Source: an uncultured Lentisphaeria bacterium (GTDB taxonomy: Bacteria > Verrucomicrobiota > Lentisphaeria > Victivallales > Victivallaceae). From it: a DNA stretch of 33,335 nucleotides. Each line of letters begins with the position of its first letter. Positions within the stretch are counted from its first letter, which is position 1. Location of the stretch: positions 1 through 33,335 of the forward strand of contig CASDQW010000037.1 of the NCBI GenBank assembly GCA_949282965.1, read 5' to 3'. Made by a program: the position numbers and the translations under genes. Shown piece after piece: positions 26,171 to 33,335 of the stretch. A model generated the notes under the pieces. It was given only the letters and a program-made list of their open reading frames with translations. It did not search any database and was not told the DNA's origin.

Positions 26171-26911
26171 TTACAACTCCTTTCCGTCCGTTTTCTTGGT
26201 GTCTTTCTGCGGATTGCGCGGTTTGTCCGCCAGCTCCAGATAGTCGATTTCCGCCAGGGCGTCGGATTTCGTGTACTGGCTGTTGCCGGAAACGCTGATC
26301 ACATACTGATCCGCTTCCGGCAGAAAGCCGTAGGCCTTGCGGAAATCCTCCGCCACATTGCGTTCTTCCTCAATCCATTCATCGCGCGGAGAATCCTGAT
26401 TGCGCAAACACTGATACTTGACTTTGACGATGCCGCCGCCGTACCGGGCCGAGCCCTCCGTACCGATCGGCGTCAGCGTTTCCCAGCGGTAGGCGATGGT
26501 TTTACGGCTGAGGGCGCCGCCTGCACCGAAATAGATGCCCACCGCCTGGTCGTCCTTGTCGGTACGACCGTCGGCGCCGGGGGGCAGTTTGTGTACACGC
26601 CAGCGCCAGCGGAGAATCGGATATTTTTTCAGGTCGACTCCCGGCATGGTGATCAGGGCGCCGGAGGAGCGGCGGGAATCCACCGCGAGCACCCGTCCAT
26701 ACGTGCTTTTTCCGGGAGCGTCCTCCACCCGGAACGTGGTCATCGGGACCATGAATTTTTTGCCGTCCAGTTTCCAGTTGGCCGGAAGGTTGTTGCCGTC
26801 TTCCTTCTTCAATTTGGAGAAGTCCTCCCGCCAGCCGACTCCGGGCGCAACTTCGGCTGCCGTCGTCGACAAGGCGAGCAGGGCGCCGAGTAAAATAGGC
26901 CATCGTTTCAT
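26171..26911 (-). CDS. DUF3047-like secreted protein
   Basis: The 246-residue protein has a signal peptide (MKRWPILLGALLALSTTAAE). The mature part carries the pattern of the DUF3047 family: LRWRWRV (around residue 100), a DDQAVGIYF segment, a YRWE segment and a YVISVSGNS strand near the C-terminus, all beta-rich, suggesting a jelly-roll or carbohydrate-binding-like fold. The biological role is not known. It starts inside the stop of the transglycosylase gene (ATGA) and ends five bases before tatA, so it is in the middle of the operon. It has no twin-arginine motif and is presumably exported by Sec. Confidence 0.82.
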   Translation of the reverse strand: MKRWPILLGALLALSTTAAEVAPGVGWREDFSKLKKEDGNNLPANWKLDGKKFMVPMTTFRVEDAPGKSTYGRVLAVDSRRSSGALITMPGVDLKKYPILRWRWRVHKLPPGADGRTDKDDQAVGIYFGAGGALSRKTIAYRWETLTPIGTEGSARYGGGIVKVKYQCLRNQDSPRDEWIEEERNVAEDFRKAYGFLPEADQYVISVSGNSQYTKSDALAEIDYLELADKPRNPQKDTKKTDGKEL

Positions 26912-27498
26912 GATTTTTCGTCTTTCTGGTATTGCTGATAACGTCTCATGATGTTTTCAACGTAAGTCCGGGTCCCCGCAATGGTGATGTTGTCAAGCAT
27001 GTCTCCGTTCGGATCAGCCGGTTTCCAGCGGTTTGCCCGGCTTTCTCCGGCGTTGTACTGGCAGAGGGCCAGTTCGATCCGGCACCGGTAATCCCGCCAC
27101 CGCTTCATGGCGCGGGCAAGGTAATAGCAGCCGATTTCCAGATTCAACTCCGGCTGCATCAGCTCCCGCACCGACGGAGCGGCAACGCCGTGACGGCGGG
27201 CCCAGTCCGCCACCGCGCCTTCCGGCAGCACCTGCATCAGCCCGACTTCTCCGGCCGCTCCGATGGTGTCCGGACGGAACCGGCTTTCCTGGAAAATGAC
27301 CGCCCGAACCAGCAGGGGATCCAGCTGGTATTTGCCCGCCGCCGCCCGAATCTGCGGGGCATACTGCGTGTCATCCACCACGAAGTCGCGCAATTCCCGT
27401 TGGTACGCGGCAATGGTGGTCAACATGACTGCCAGAGCGGTCAGCGCCAGCAGCAGCCGGAATCGGGCTGTTTTTTTTTGCTTTCCGGTGGGGGGCAT
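26908..27498 (-). CDS. Membrane-anchored soluble-lytic-type transglycosylase (GH23)
   Basis: It cleaves peptidoglycan glycan strands to form 1,6-anhydro muramic acid ends. A single N-terminal hydrophobic segment (residues 13-31) anchors or exports the 196-residue protein. The SLT core shows the catalytic Glu71 in FQESRF, then GEVGLMQVLP, ALCQYNAGES and the closing TRTYVENIMRRY. Length and layout are those of single-domain SLT family enzymes similar to the C-terminal domain of Slt70. The stop overlaps the next gene by four bases, and the previous stop is five bases before its ATG, so the genes are coupled. Confidence 0.92.
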   Translation of the reverse strand: MPPTGKQKKTARFRLLLALTALAVMLTTIAAYQRELRDFVVDDTQYAPQIRAAAGKYQLDPLLVRAVIFQESRFRPDTIGAAGEVGLMQVLPEGAVADWARRHGVAAPSVRELMQPELNLEIGCYYLARAMKRWRDYRCRIELALCQYNAGESRANRWKPADPNGDMLDNITIAGTRTYVENIMRRYQQYQKDEKS

Positions 27499-27503
27499 GC
27501 CGG

Positions 27504-28499
27504 TTACTTTGCAGGCATCGCGTTGTTGGTATCGGTGAACGGCGACTCATCCGGCGGGAGCATCATTTTCTGTCCCTGGGCGATGCCGTAGTCCAGGAGC
27601 TGCATCAGCAGCGTTCCCGGCAGCGTAGCCTCCGCCAGGAAACGGCGCCCGTCCGCGGTCAGGCGGATGGACTGCAGCAGCTGCTGGCCGAGCTGAGAAT
27701 TTTCCGCGAACAGAATGCCGACCCCCATGAACAACGCACCGTTGATGGACAAAAGTGCATTGGAGACGGCCTGTTCGTTCTGGCAGACGGCCACGGAGCG
27801 GATGTGCAATCCCTGCGGCGAACCGGGCAGAAACCGCATACGGGCACGGAAGGAATCCAGCTGGCGGGTGAAGCCGTCGTAGGAGGCGCCACTCTGACGC
27901 TGGGTCTGTTGTTTTTCCGCCGGGCACAGATACGAGAAATCGATGATGTTTTCCTCGGAAAAATCGGGGAACAGCGCGGCGATCTCCTGTGCGGTCAGTG
28001 TTTTCTGCCCGAGCAGCAAGGTAACGGTACCCTGGTCCGCCGCCAGCAGCGTATTTTCATCCAGATACGTCAGCACCAGGGTCTGGCGGAGCTCCGGTAA
28101 AGATTCGTTGCTGGTGATCCGGTAACAGGGGTGCTCGCTGAGCTTCATGGGTTCTATGACCAGGGGCAGCTGCTTCAGATGTGCCAGCAGCGTTGCTTCC
28201 GGCAGGTTCTGAACTTCCGCCAGAACACCGCCTTCCTTGTCCTCGCTGCTGAAGAAGAGCATCCGGACGCAGGCGTCCAGCGGAAACTTCTGGCCCTGAA
28301 CATCGTTCAACAGAGTGCTGATTTCAGGGAATTTCTGTTGCAGGCTCTGGTACAACGGTGATTTCAGAATTTTTCCGGTTTCCACCAGCATGGCGCCGAC
28401 GGTCCCGGTGGGCAGGCGCCGGCACAGCGCCGGCGCTTCCGCTGCCGAAATGCAACCGACCACCGCGGTCAGCAGCAGTGAGACAAGCCACTTTTTCAT
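27504..28499 (-). CDS. Secreted protein of unknown function
   Basis: The ATG at 28499 is preceded by AGGAGG at seven bases, the best ribosome site in the operon, and gives MKKWLVSLLLTAVVGCISAAEA as signal peptide (with VVGC as a possible but imperfect lipobox). The 331-residue protein alternates beta and helical stretches and has the segments LVLTYLDENTLLAADQGTV and GALFMGVGILFAENSQLG; it resembles periplasmic 'hypothetical' proteins with DUF3352-like, repeated alpha/beta halves, but I cannot assign a family. It stands 49 bases behind aspS and five before the transglycosylase. The position suggests a cell envelope role. Confidence 0.75.
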   Translation of the reverse strand: MKKWLVSLLLTAVVGCISAAEAPALCRRLPTGTVGAMLVETGKILKSPLYQSLQQKFPEISTLLNDVQGQKFPLDACVRMLFFSSEDKEGGVLAEVQNLPEATLLAHLKQLPLVIEPMKLSEHPCYRITSNESLPELRQTLVLTYLDENTLLAADQGTVTLLLGQKTLTAQEIAALFPDFSEENIIDFSYLCPAEKQQTQRQSGASYDGFTRQLDSFRARMRFLPGSPQGLHIRSVAVCQNEQAVSNALLSINGALFMGVGILFAENSQLGQQLLQSIRLTADGRRFLAEATLPGTLLMQLLDYGIAQGQKMMLPPDESPFTDTNNAMPAK

Positions 28500-28548
28500 A
28501 TCGGTTCCTCCTCTTGTTCCCATCCAATTCCGGCAGCGACCGGTCGAA

Positions 28549-30363
28549 TCAGCCGCGCGGCGGAATGCCGGCATTCTCGCTTTTTTCCCGTTCCTTTTTC
28601 GGCAGGACCACCTGCAGATGCAGTTCCCGCAGTTGTTTGAGCGTCACTTCCGACGGGGCGTTCATCATCAGGTCCTGTGCCTGCTGGTTGAAGGGGAAGG
28701 CAATGACTTCCCGGATATTCGGTTCGTCCGCCAGCAGCATGACCATGCGGTCAACGCCGGGAGCGATGCCGCCGTGGGGCGGGGCGCCGAGCTTGAAGGC
28801 CGAAATCATGCCGCCGAACTTCTGATCCACCACCGAACGGTCATATCCGGCGATTTCGAATGCCTTGTACATGATTTCCGGGCGGTGGTTGCGGATGGCG
28901 CCCGAGGACAGTTCGATGCCGTTGCAGACGATGTCGTACTGATAGGCGAGAATGTCCAGCGGGTTCTGGTTCAGCAGCGCATCCATGCCACCCTGCGGCA
29001 TGGAGAACGGGTTGTGCGAGAAAATAATCGCGCCGGTTTCCTCGTCGCGTTCGAACATCGGGAAATCCACGATCCAGCAGAACTTGAAGACGTTCGGATC
29101 GATCAGCCCGAGCTGGCGACCGAGTTCCGGAATGACCGCGCCGCCGATTTTGCAGACGGTCTTTTCCTCGTCGGCGAGGAAGAAAAGGGCATCGCCGTCT
29201 TCGACGCCGCCGGCGGCTTTGAGGCCGTCGATGACTTCCCGGCTCAGGAATTTGACGATCGGGCTTTTTTCTTCCGCACCGGTCCAGATGATGTAGGCCA
29301 TGCCGTTGGCGCCGTTTTCCTGGGCGAATTTGATCATGTCGTCAAAGAATTTGCGCGGTTTTCCCGCCACCTGCGGCGCGCGGATGGCGCGCACCACGCC
29401 GCCGTTGGCGACCGTGCCGGCGAAGGCTTTGAACTCCGTATTGCGGAAAAGCTCGGTGACATCGATCATTTCCAGCGGGTTGCGCAGGTCGGGCTTGTCG
29501 CTGCCGAAACGCCGCATCGCTTCCCGGTAGGGAATGCGCGGGAACGGCGGCCGGGTGAATTCCCGGTTGCTGAACTTGGAAAACACGTCTTCCAGCAGGC
29601 CTTCGACCACGGCGAAGATTTCGTCCTGGTCGACGAAGCTCATTTCCATATCCAGCTGATAAAATTCGCCGGGGCTGCGGTCGGCCCGGGCGTCCTCGTC
29701 ACGGAAGCAGGGGGCGATCTGAAAATACCGGTCGAAGCCTGCGATCATCAGCAGCTGTTTGAACTGCTGCGGCGCCTGCGGCAGCGCGTAGAACTTGCCC
29801 GGATGCAGCCGGCTCGGCACCAGATAGTCGCGGGCGCCTTCGGGGCTGCTGGCGGTGAGGATCGGCGTCTGGAATTCATGAAAGCCGATGCCGGTCATGT
29901 AGCGGCGGATTTCGGCGATGACGCGGCTGCGCAGCATGATGTTCGCGTGGAGTTTTTCCCGGCGCAGGTCGAGGAAGCGGTATTTGAGGCGCATGGCTTC
30001 CGGAGCACCGTCGTCCTTGGCGATCTGGAAGGGAATCACCTCCGCTTCCCCGAGCACTTCCATATCCTCGGCGGCGACTTCGATTTCGCCGGTGGCGAGT
30101 TTGGGGTTGACGGTGCTTTCGCTGCGGGCGATCACTTTGCCGCCGAATGAGACGACGGTTTCCACGCGCCAGCGTTCCAGTTCCTGATAAAAGGCCTTTT
30201 CCGGATCGATGACCACCTGGGTGATGCCGTAATGGTCCCGCAGGTCGATGAAGATGACGCCGCCGTGGTCGCGGACGCTGTGGATCCAGCCGGCAAGGCG
30301 GACGGTTTCGCCGACATTTTCGCGCCGCAGCTGGCCGCAGGTATGGGTACGGAATTTGTTCAT
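28549..30363 (-). CDS. aspS: Aspartyl-tRNA synthetase, probably non-discriminating
   Basis: The 604-residue enzyme charges tRNA with aspartate. It has the N-terminal OB anticodon-binding domain, class II motifs 2 ([19 protein letters not shown]) and 3 ([15 protein letters not shown]) and the bacterial GAD insertion between them. Near the start of the OB fold the segment VRDHGGVIF places His33 at the site that is Leu in discriminating E. coli AspRS and His in non-discriminating enzymes such as that of Pseudomonas aeruginosa, so it probably also makes Asp-tRNA(Asn), which would need GatCAB. A one-residue insertion (SPGEF for QPEF) occurs in several bacterial lineages. It begins the operon leading to tatC. 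Confidence 0.95.
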   Translation of the reverse strand: MNKFRTHTCGQLRRENVGETVRLAGWIHSVRDHGGVIFIDLRDHYGITQVVIDPEKAFYQELERWRVETVVSFGGKVIARSESTVNPKLATGEIEVAAEDMEVLGEAEVIPFQIAKDDGAPEAMRLKYRFLDLRREKLHANIMLRSRVIAEIRRYMTGIGFHEFQTPILTASSPEGARDYLVPSRLHPGKFYALPQAPQQFKQLLMIAGFDRYFQIAPCFRDEDARADRSPGEFYQLDMEMSFVDQDEIFAVVEGLLEDVFSKFSNREFTRPPFPRIPYREAMRRFGSDKPDLRNPLEMIDVTELFRNTEFKAFAGTVANGGVVRAIRAPQVAGKPRKFFDDMIKFAQENGANGMAYIIWTGAEEKSPIVKFLSREVIDGLKAAGGVEDGDALFFLADEEKTVCKIGGAVIPELGRQLGLIDPNVFKFCWIVDFPMFERDEETGAIIFSHNPFSMPQGGMDALLNQNPLDILAYQYDIVCNGIELSSGAIRNHRPEIMYKAFEIAGYDRSVVDQKFGGMISAFKLGAPPHGGIAPGVDRMVMLLADEPNIREVIAFPFNQQAQDLMMNAPSEVTLKQLRELHLQVVLPKKEREKSENAGIPPRG

Positions 30364-30472
30364 AGGATGATTTCTTCTTTTTCAAAAACGGCTTTTGTCG
30401 CGAAATGCGACGATGCCTGTTGCGTTTGTTCTCTGATCGTTTTTCGCCGTCCGTTGACGGCAAACCCTCTAC

Positions 30473-30481
30473 AATATAGCA
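30473..30481 (-). promoter_or_regulatory. Candidate extended -10 promoter of aspS
   Basis: The minus strand reads TGCTATATT about 110 bases before aspS, the same nonamer as before guaA. A good -35 box is not visible, which fits an extended -10 promoter. Confidence 0.4.
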
Positions 30482-30554
30482 TCATTCCGGAAAAATTCGC
30501 GTCCGGCTCTGTTTTTTTCGGCAGAAAGTCCTGCCTTCAACGTGCCTTGGGGGA

Positions 30555-31853
30555 TCACTGCCGGGTGGGCTCCACCGGTTCCGCCAAGCCCAGCTGACCC
30601 AGCAGCCATGGGTGGTGGATGGCACGGTAATTCCCGGGGACGGAATGCCCATGGCGCGGCGCGTGAACCATCTTTTTGGGGGCGTTGATCTGGTTGAAGG
30701 CGGCGTACACCGATCCCGGCGGACAGGTGGTGTCGATGAAGCCCACCAGCGCCAGCACCGGCACCCGGATCCGGGCGGCGAAGTTCCCCGCATCATAATA
30801 GGGGACGACGCTTACGCTGGCCGGAGTCTGTTTGACCAGCCGCGGCCATCCCGGTTGCCGCCCGAATCTGGCGCCGCCATGGTCGCAGAGGGCCGGTGCG
30901 GCGGCTCCGGCGGCGGTGATATGGCGGTTGAATCCGGCGAGGATCAGGGCCAGCGCACCGCCCTGACTGAAACCGTCGATGACCAGATGCCGGCCGTCCC
31001 ATTCCGGCAGGGAGCTGACGAAATCAATAGCACGGTCAATGCCGAGAATCACATTCCGGTAATGATAGCGTTCCCGATCGGTGCAGTGATCAAGACAGTA
31101 GAGTTGACCGAGCTTGCGGTTATATTCGTCGTACTGGCGCCGGAATTCGCCGGGGGTGTCGGAGACTTCGTATTTGTGGACATTCATGTTGAGGACAATG
31201 ACGCCCTGCTTCGCCCAGTTGACGCTGGGGGCTTCGTAGCCGGGGCCTGCTCCCGGGACGCAGACGAGAGCGGGGAAAGGGCCTTTTCCGGTGGGCACGC
31301 AGAGAAAACCATACAGCTTTTCGCCGTGCAAAACATCGACGGTCAGGCGGTAGCTGGTGTATTCGGCGGTGGAGAGTCGATCGATTTTCCGCAGGACGAC
31401 GTCGGTATCGGGCAGCCGGGACCGGCCGTCCTCCCAGAAACGGTCGAAGTCGTCCGGACAGGGAAAGCCCATGGTGATCTTTTCCGGATCGAAGGCGGCG
31501 CCGGCGCGGGGAGTTCCCCGCGGTTTTTCCAGGTCGCGGAATTCCCGCACTTCGGCCCGGAGAAATCCCGGTTCGTCAAGCGTGGCGGGAACGGTGGCCG
31601 GGTTGGCGCGGGAAAAGTCGAGTTCCTGTTCCGCAATGGTCCGACCGCCGTCGCAAGTGATCACCAGCCGGGCGTGCCCCCGGGTAAGCGGTTTCCCGTC
31701 CTCGGTGATGGCAACCGTGAACGTGGCGGGTTCGCCGCACCGGTAGACCGGCATTTCCCGGTCGGTCCCGACGGTCAGTTGCGGCGCGCCGTGGACCACG
31801 ACGGCCAGAAGCAGCAGCAGGGCAATGCCGCTCATTCGCTGAAGAGTGCGCAT
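30555..31853 (-). CDS. Secreted acetyl-xylan esterase, CE7 family (second of tandem pair)
   Basis: The ATG at 31853 has AAGGA six bases upstream and begins a signal peptide (MRTLQRMSGIALLLLLAVVVHGAPQ). A N-terminal beta domain (about residues 25-110, with YRCGE and EPGF) precedes the alpha/beta hydrolase, with nucleophile Ser296 in GFSQGG, Asp374 in GFIDTTC and His403 in RHGHSVP, the CE7 triad. CE7 enzymes remove acetyl groups from xylan or oligosaccharides. It shares about the same length and most motifs with the gene upstream (31944-33230), from which it lies 90 bases away with a terminator between. Extra cysteines (CLDHC) are present here and not in the neighbour. Expression may depend on readthrough. 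Confidence 0.9.
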   Translation of the reverse strand: MRTLQRMSGIALLLLLAVVVHGAPQLTVGTDREMPVYRCGEPATFTVAITEDGKPLTRGHARLVITCDGGRTIAEQELDFSRANPATVPATLDEPGFLRAEVREFRDLEKPRGTPRAGAAFDPEKITMGFPCPDDFDRFWEDGRSRLPDTDVVLRKIDRLSTAEYTSYRLTVDVLHGEKLYGFLCVPTGKGPFPALVCVPGAGPGYEAPSVNWAKQGVIVLNMNVHKYEVSDTPGEFRRQYDEYNRKLGQLYCLDHCTDRERYHYRNVILGIDRAIDFVSSLPEWDGRHLVIDGFSQGGALALILAGFNRHITAAGAAAPALCDHGGARFGRQPGWPRLVKQTPASVSVVPYYDAGNFAARIRVPVLALVGFIDTTCPPGSVYAAFNQINAPKKMVHAPRHGHSVPGNYRAIHHPWLLGQLGLAEPVEPTRQ

Positions 31854-31884
31854 GGGATATCCTTTCCGAATAATCTTTTTCCTT

Positions 31885-31910
31885 AAAAAAAAGACCGCCC
31901 GGAGGCGGTC
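31885..31910 (-). terminator. Intrinsic terminator between the two esterase genes
   Basis: On the minus strand GACCGCC, a four-base loop TCCG and GGCGGTC are followed by eight T (31910 down to 31885). It is 34 bases behind the stop of the upstream esterase and 31 bases before the start of the next, leaving little space for a separate promoter. Confidence 0.9.
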
Positions 31911-31943
31911 CAGTAGGCAATTACCCAAACCTGTAACCCGGCA

Positions 31944-33230
31944 TTATTTTGCCGTCGGTTCCATTTCTTTTCCCAATCCGAGCTGACCGTCGATCCAGGG
32001 CAGCTGATAGGAGGTGAAAATTTTGGGAATTTCATGTTTGGCCAGCGGCATGTCGATCAGCTTCTTCGGCGCCTTGATCTGGTTGAACGCGGCGTAGACC
32101 GAGCTGGGCGCACAGGTCGAATCGATGAAACCGGTGGAAGCCAGAATCGGCACGGTGATGAAGCGGGCGAAGTTCCCGGCGTCATAATAAGGGGCCACGG
32201 CTTCCCGTTTGGCGTCATTGCGCACCAGCTGCGGCCAGCCGGGCTGACGGTCGAATTTATAGCCGCCGTGGTCACAGAGGGCCGGCACGTTGACGGCGGC
32301 CGCGGTGATGTTCTTGTTGAATCCGGCGAGGATCAGACCCATGCCGCCACCCTGGCTGGAGCCGTAGTAGGCGAAATGTTTCCGGTCCCATTCCGGCATC
32401 GAAGCCACATAATTAATGGCACGGTCCACGCCGAGAATCACGTTGCGGAAGTGGTATTTATCCCGGTCGTCGGCGTTTTTCTGAGGATAGTAGAATTGTT
32501 TCTGCTGAGCCGCGTACTGTTTGCGCAGTTCGGCCGCGTTCATGGCGCCTTCGAATTTATGAACGTTCATGACCAGGGTGATGACACCTCTTTTGGCGTA
32601 GTTGGTGATCGGACCGGCGGCACCGGGGCCCGCGCCGGGAACGGAGGCATAGGCGGGGAAGGGGCCGCGTCCGGTCGGGACGGCGAGGAAGCCGTAGAGT
32701 TTTTCACCATAGAGGGTGTCGACCACCACGCGATAGGCGGTATATTCTTTGGTGGAGAATTTATCAAGTTTGGTCAGCTTGACGGTGTCGCCGGCGAGCT
32801 GTTTCCGGCCGCTTTCCCAGAATTCCATGAAGTCGTCGGGCAGGTCGAAGCCGAGCTGGATCTTTTCCGGATCAAAAGCGGCTCCGATCATGAGCGGTTT
32901 TTTGGGCGTTTCGATATCGATATAGCCGGTGCCCAGGGCCCGCACGAAGCCCGGTTCCTTCAAAGTGATTTTGACAGTAGCAGGATTGGCCTTGGAAAAA
33001 TCGATGGGAGCTTCCTGCAGGATCTTGCCGCCGTCCAGGGTCATCTTGAGTTTCATTTTGCCCTTTTTGACCGGTTGGCCGTTTTCAGTGGCGCCGACGG
33101 TGAAGACCGCCTCCTCGCCGCACCGGTAACGCTGGGTTTCCCGGTCGGCCTTGATCGTGAATTCCGGTGCGGCGGCCAGCGCGAGCGCACTCAACGCGGC
33201 AAACAACGAGACAAACAATTTACGATTCAT
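31944..33230 (-). CDS. Secreted acetyl-xylan esterase, CE7 family (first of tandem pair)
   Basis: The ATG at 33230 (AGGA six bases upstream) starts a signal peptide MNRKLFVSLFAALSALALAAAPEF. A beta domain (about 22-105) is followed by the CE7 hydrolase with nucleophile Ser292 in GSSQGG, Asp370 in GFIDSTC and His399 in AKHEIP; the segment FRNVILGVDRAINYVASMPEWD is typical. The mature protein is about 408 residues, longer than the 320-residue cytosolic CE7 enzymes because of the N-terminal beta domain. A sigma-70 promoter lies upstream and an intrinsic terminator behind. Deacetylation of hemicellulose or mucin sugars outside the cell fits; the true substrate is unknown. Confidence 0.92.
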   Translation of the reverse strand: MNRKLFVSLFAALSALALAAAPEFTIKADRETQRYRCGEEAVFTVGATENGQPVKKGKMKLKMTLDGGKILQEAPIDFSKANPATVKITLKEPGFVRALGTGYIDIETPKKPLMIGAAFDPEKIQLGFDLPDDFMEFWESGRKQLAGDTVKLTKLDKFSTKEYTAYRVVVDTLYGEKLYGFLAVPTGRGPFPAYASVPGAGPGAAGPITNYAKRGVITLVMNVHKFEGAMNAAELRKQYAAQQKQFYYPQKNADDRDKYHFRNVILGVDRAINYVASMPEWDRKHFAYYGSSQGGGMGLILAGFNKNITAAAVNVPALCDHGGYKFDRQPGWPQLVRNDAKREAVAPYYDAGNFARFITVPILASTGFIDSTCAPSSVYAAFNQIKAPKKLIDMPLAKHEIPKIFTSYQLPWIDGQLGLGKEMEPTAK

Positions 33231-33265
33231 GCGACATCCTTTCCTGTCGTTGGAAGAAACGTTAC

Positions 33266-33294
33266 TAAATAACATTCCCGCTGCGAAAAGTCAA
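33266..33294 (-). promoter_or_regulatory. Sigma-70 promoter of the esterase pair
   Basis: On the minus strand TTGACT (33294-33289) and TATTTA (33271-33266) are separated by 17 bases, 35 bases before the ATG. The short inverted repeat TCCGG/CCGGA at 33301-33318 upstream may be an operator. Confidence 0.65.
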
Positions 33295-33335
33295 GTTGAA
33301 TCCGGAAAAAATACCGGAACTCCATTTGTGAAAGA

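Noticed and set aside
28315..30150. Plus-strand open frame of 611 codons opposite aspS
   Set aside because: The minus strand encodes a complete AspRS; the plus frame has low-complexity composition and no known domain.

Overview
The window looks like chromosomal DNA of a Gram-negative member of the Lentisphaerota, probably close to Victivallis. The signs are a GC-rich coding bias, a pseudopilin-like protein with the [24 protein letters not shown] type N-terminus, many secreted proteins with fibronectin type III, thrombospondin type 3 and PA14-like modules, and two tandem CE7 acetyl-xylan esterases. This placement rests on gene content recognised by eye; no database search was possible. No tRNA, rRNA, CRISPR array, integrase or insertion sequence was seen.

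Layout. (1) 1-8202, minus strand: an operon for envelope or secreted proteins. It holds a small four-helix membrane protein, a giant modular secreted protein split by an in-frame TAA, a membrane-anchored helical (HEAT-like) protein and a cysteine-rich secreted protein that runs off the left edge. (2) 8203-8999: a gene-free stretch with an AT-rich promoter half, a GC-richer half with consecutive hairpins, and a terminator. (3) 9000-11123, minus: a predicted alpha/alpha-barrel protein behind prmA. (4) 11272-16090, plus: guaA, rsmD, a WaaP/Kdo-kinase-like gene and a comM/yifB-type ATPase, tightly packed. (5) 16098-17876, minus: a polytopic membrane protein with a spermidine-synthase-like soluble domain. 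(6) 18094-20462, plus: ATP-dependent phosphofructokinase overlapping a polyprenyl diphosphate synthase. (7) 20583-20882, minus: a small RRM RNA-binding protein. (8) 21387-24978, plus: a consensus sigma-70 promoter with three direct repeats just behind it, a GntR/LacI-type regulator, a pseudopilin-like protein and a secreted beta-propeller-like protein. (9) 24999-30363, minus: an apparent operon aspS, secreted protein, lytic transglycosylase, DUF3047-like protein, tatA, tatC. (10) 30555-33230, minus: two paralogous secreted CE7 esterases separated by an intrinsic terminator.

How the genes fit together. Housekeeping functions (translation, purine synthesis, glycolysis, isoprenoids, protein export) alternate with lineage-type secreted and surface modules. 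The most unusual points are the broken giant protein, whose stop codon aligns with a Glu codon in its own internal repeat; the regulator/pseudopilin/secreted-protein cassette with its putative operator array; the esterase pair with a terminator inside; a membrane-embedded, apparently degenerate aminopropyltransferase-like domain; and a unassigned hairpin-rich segment at 8.5-9.0 kb. None is proven to be a new system; each is a hypothesis with a stated test.
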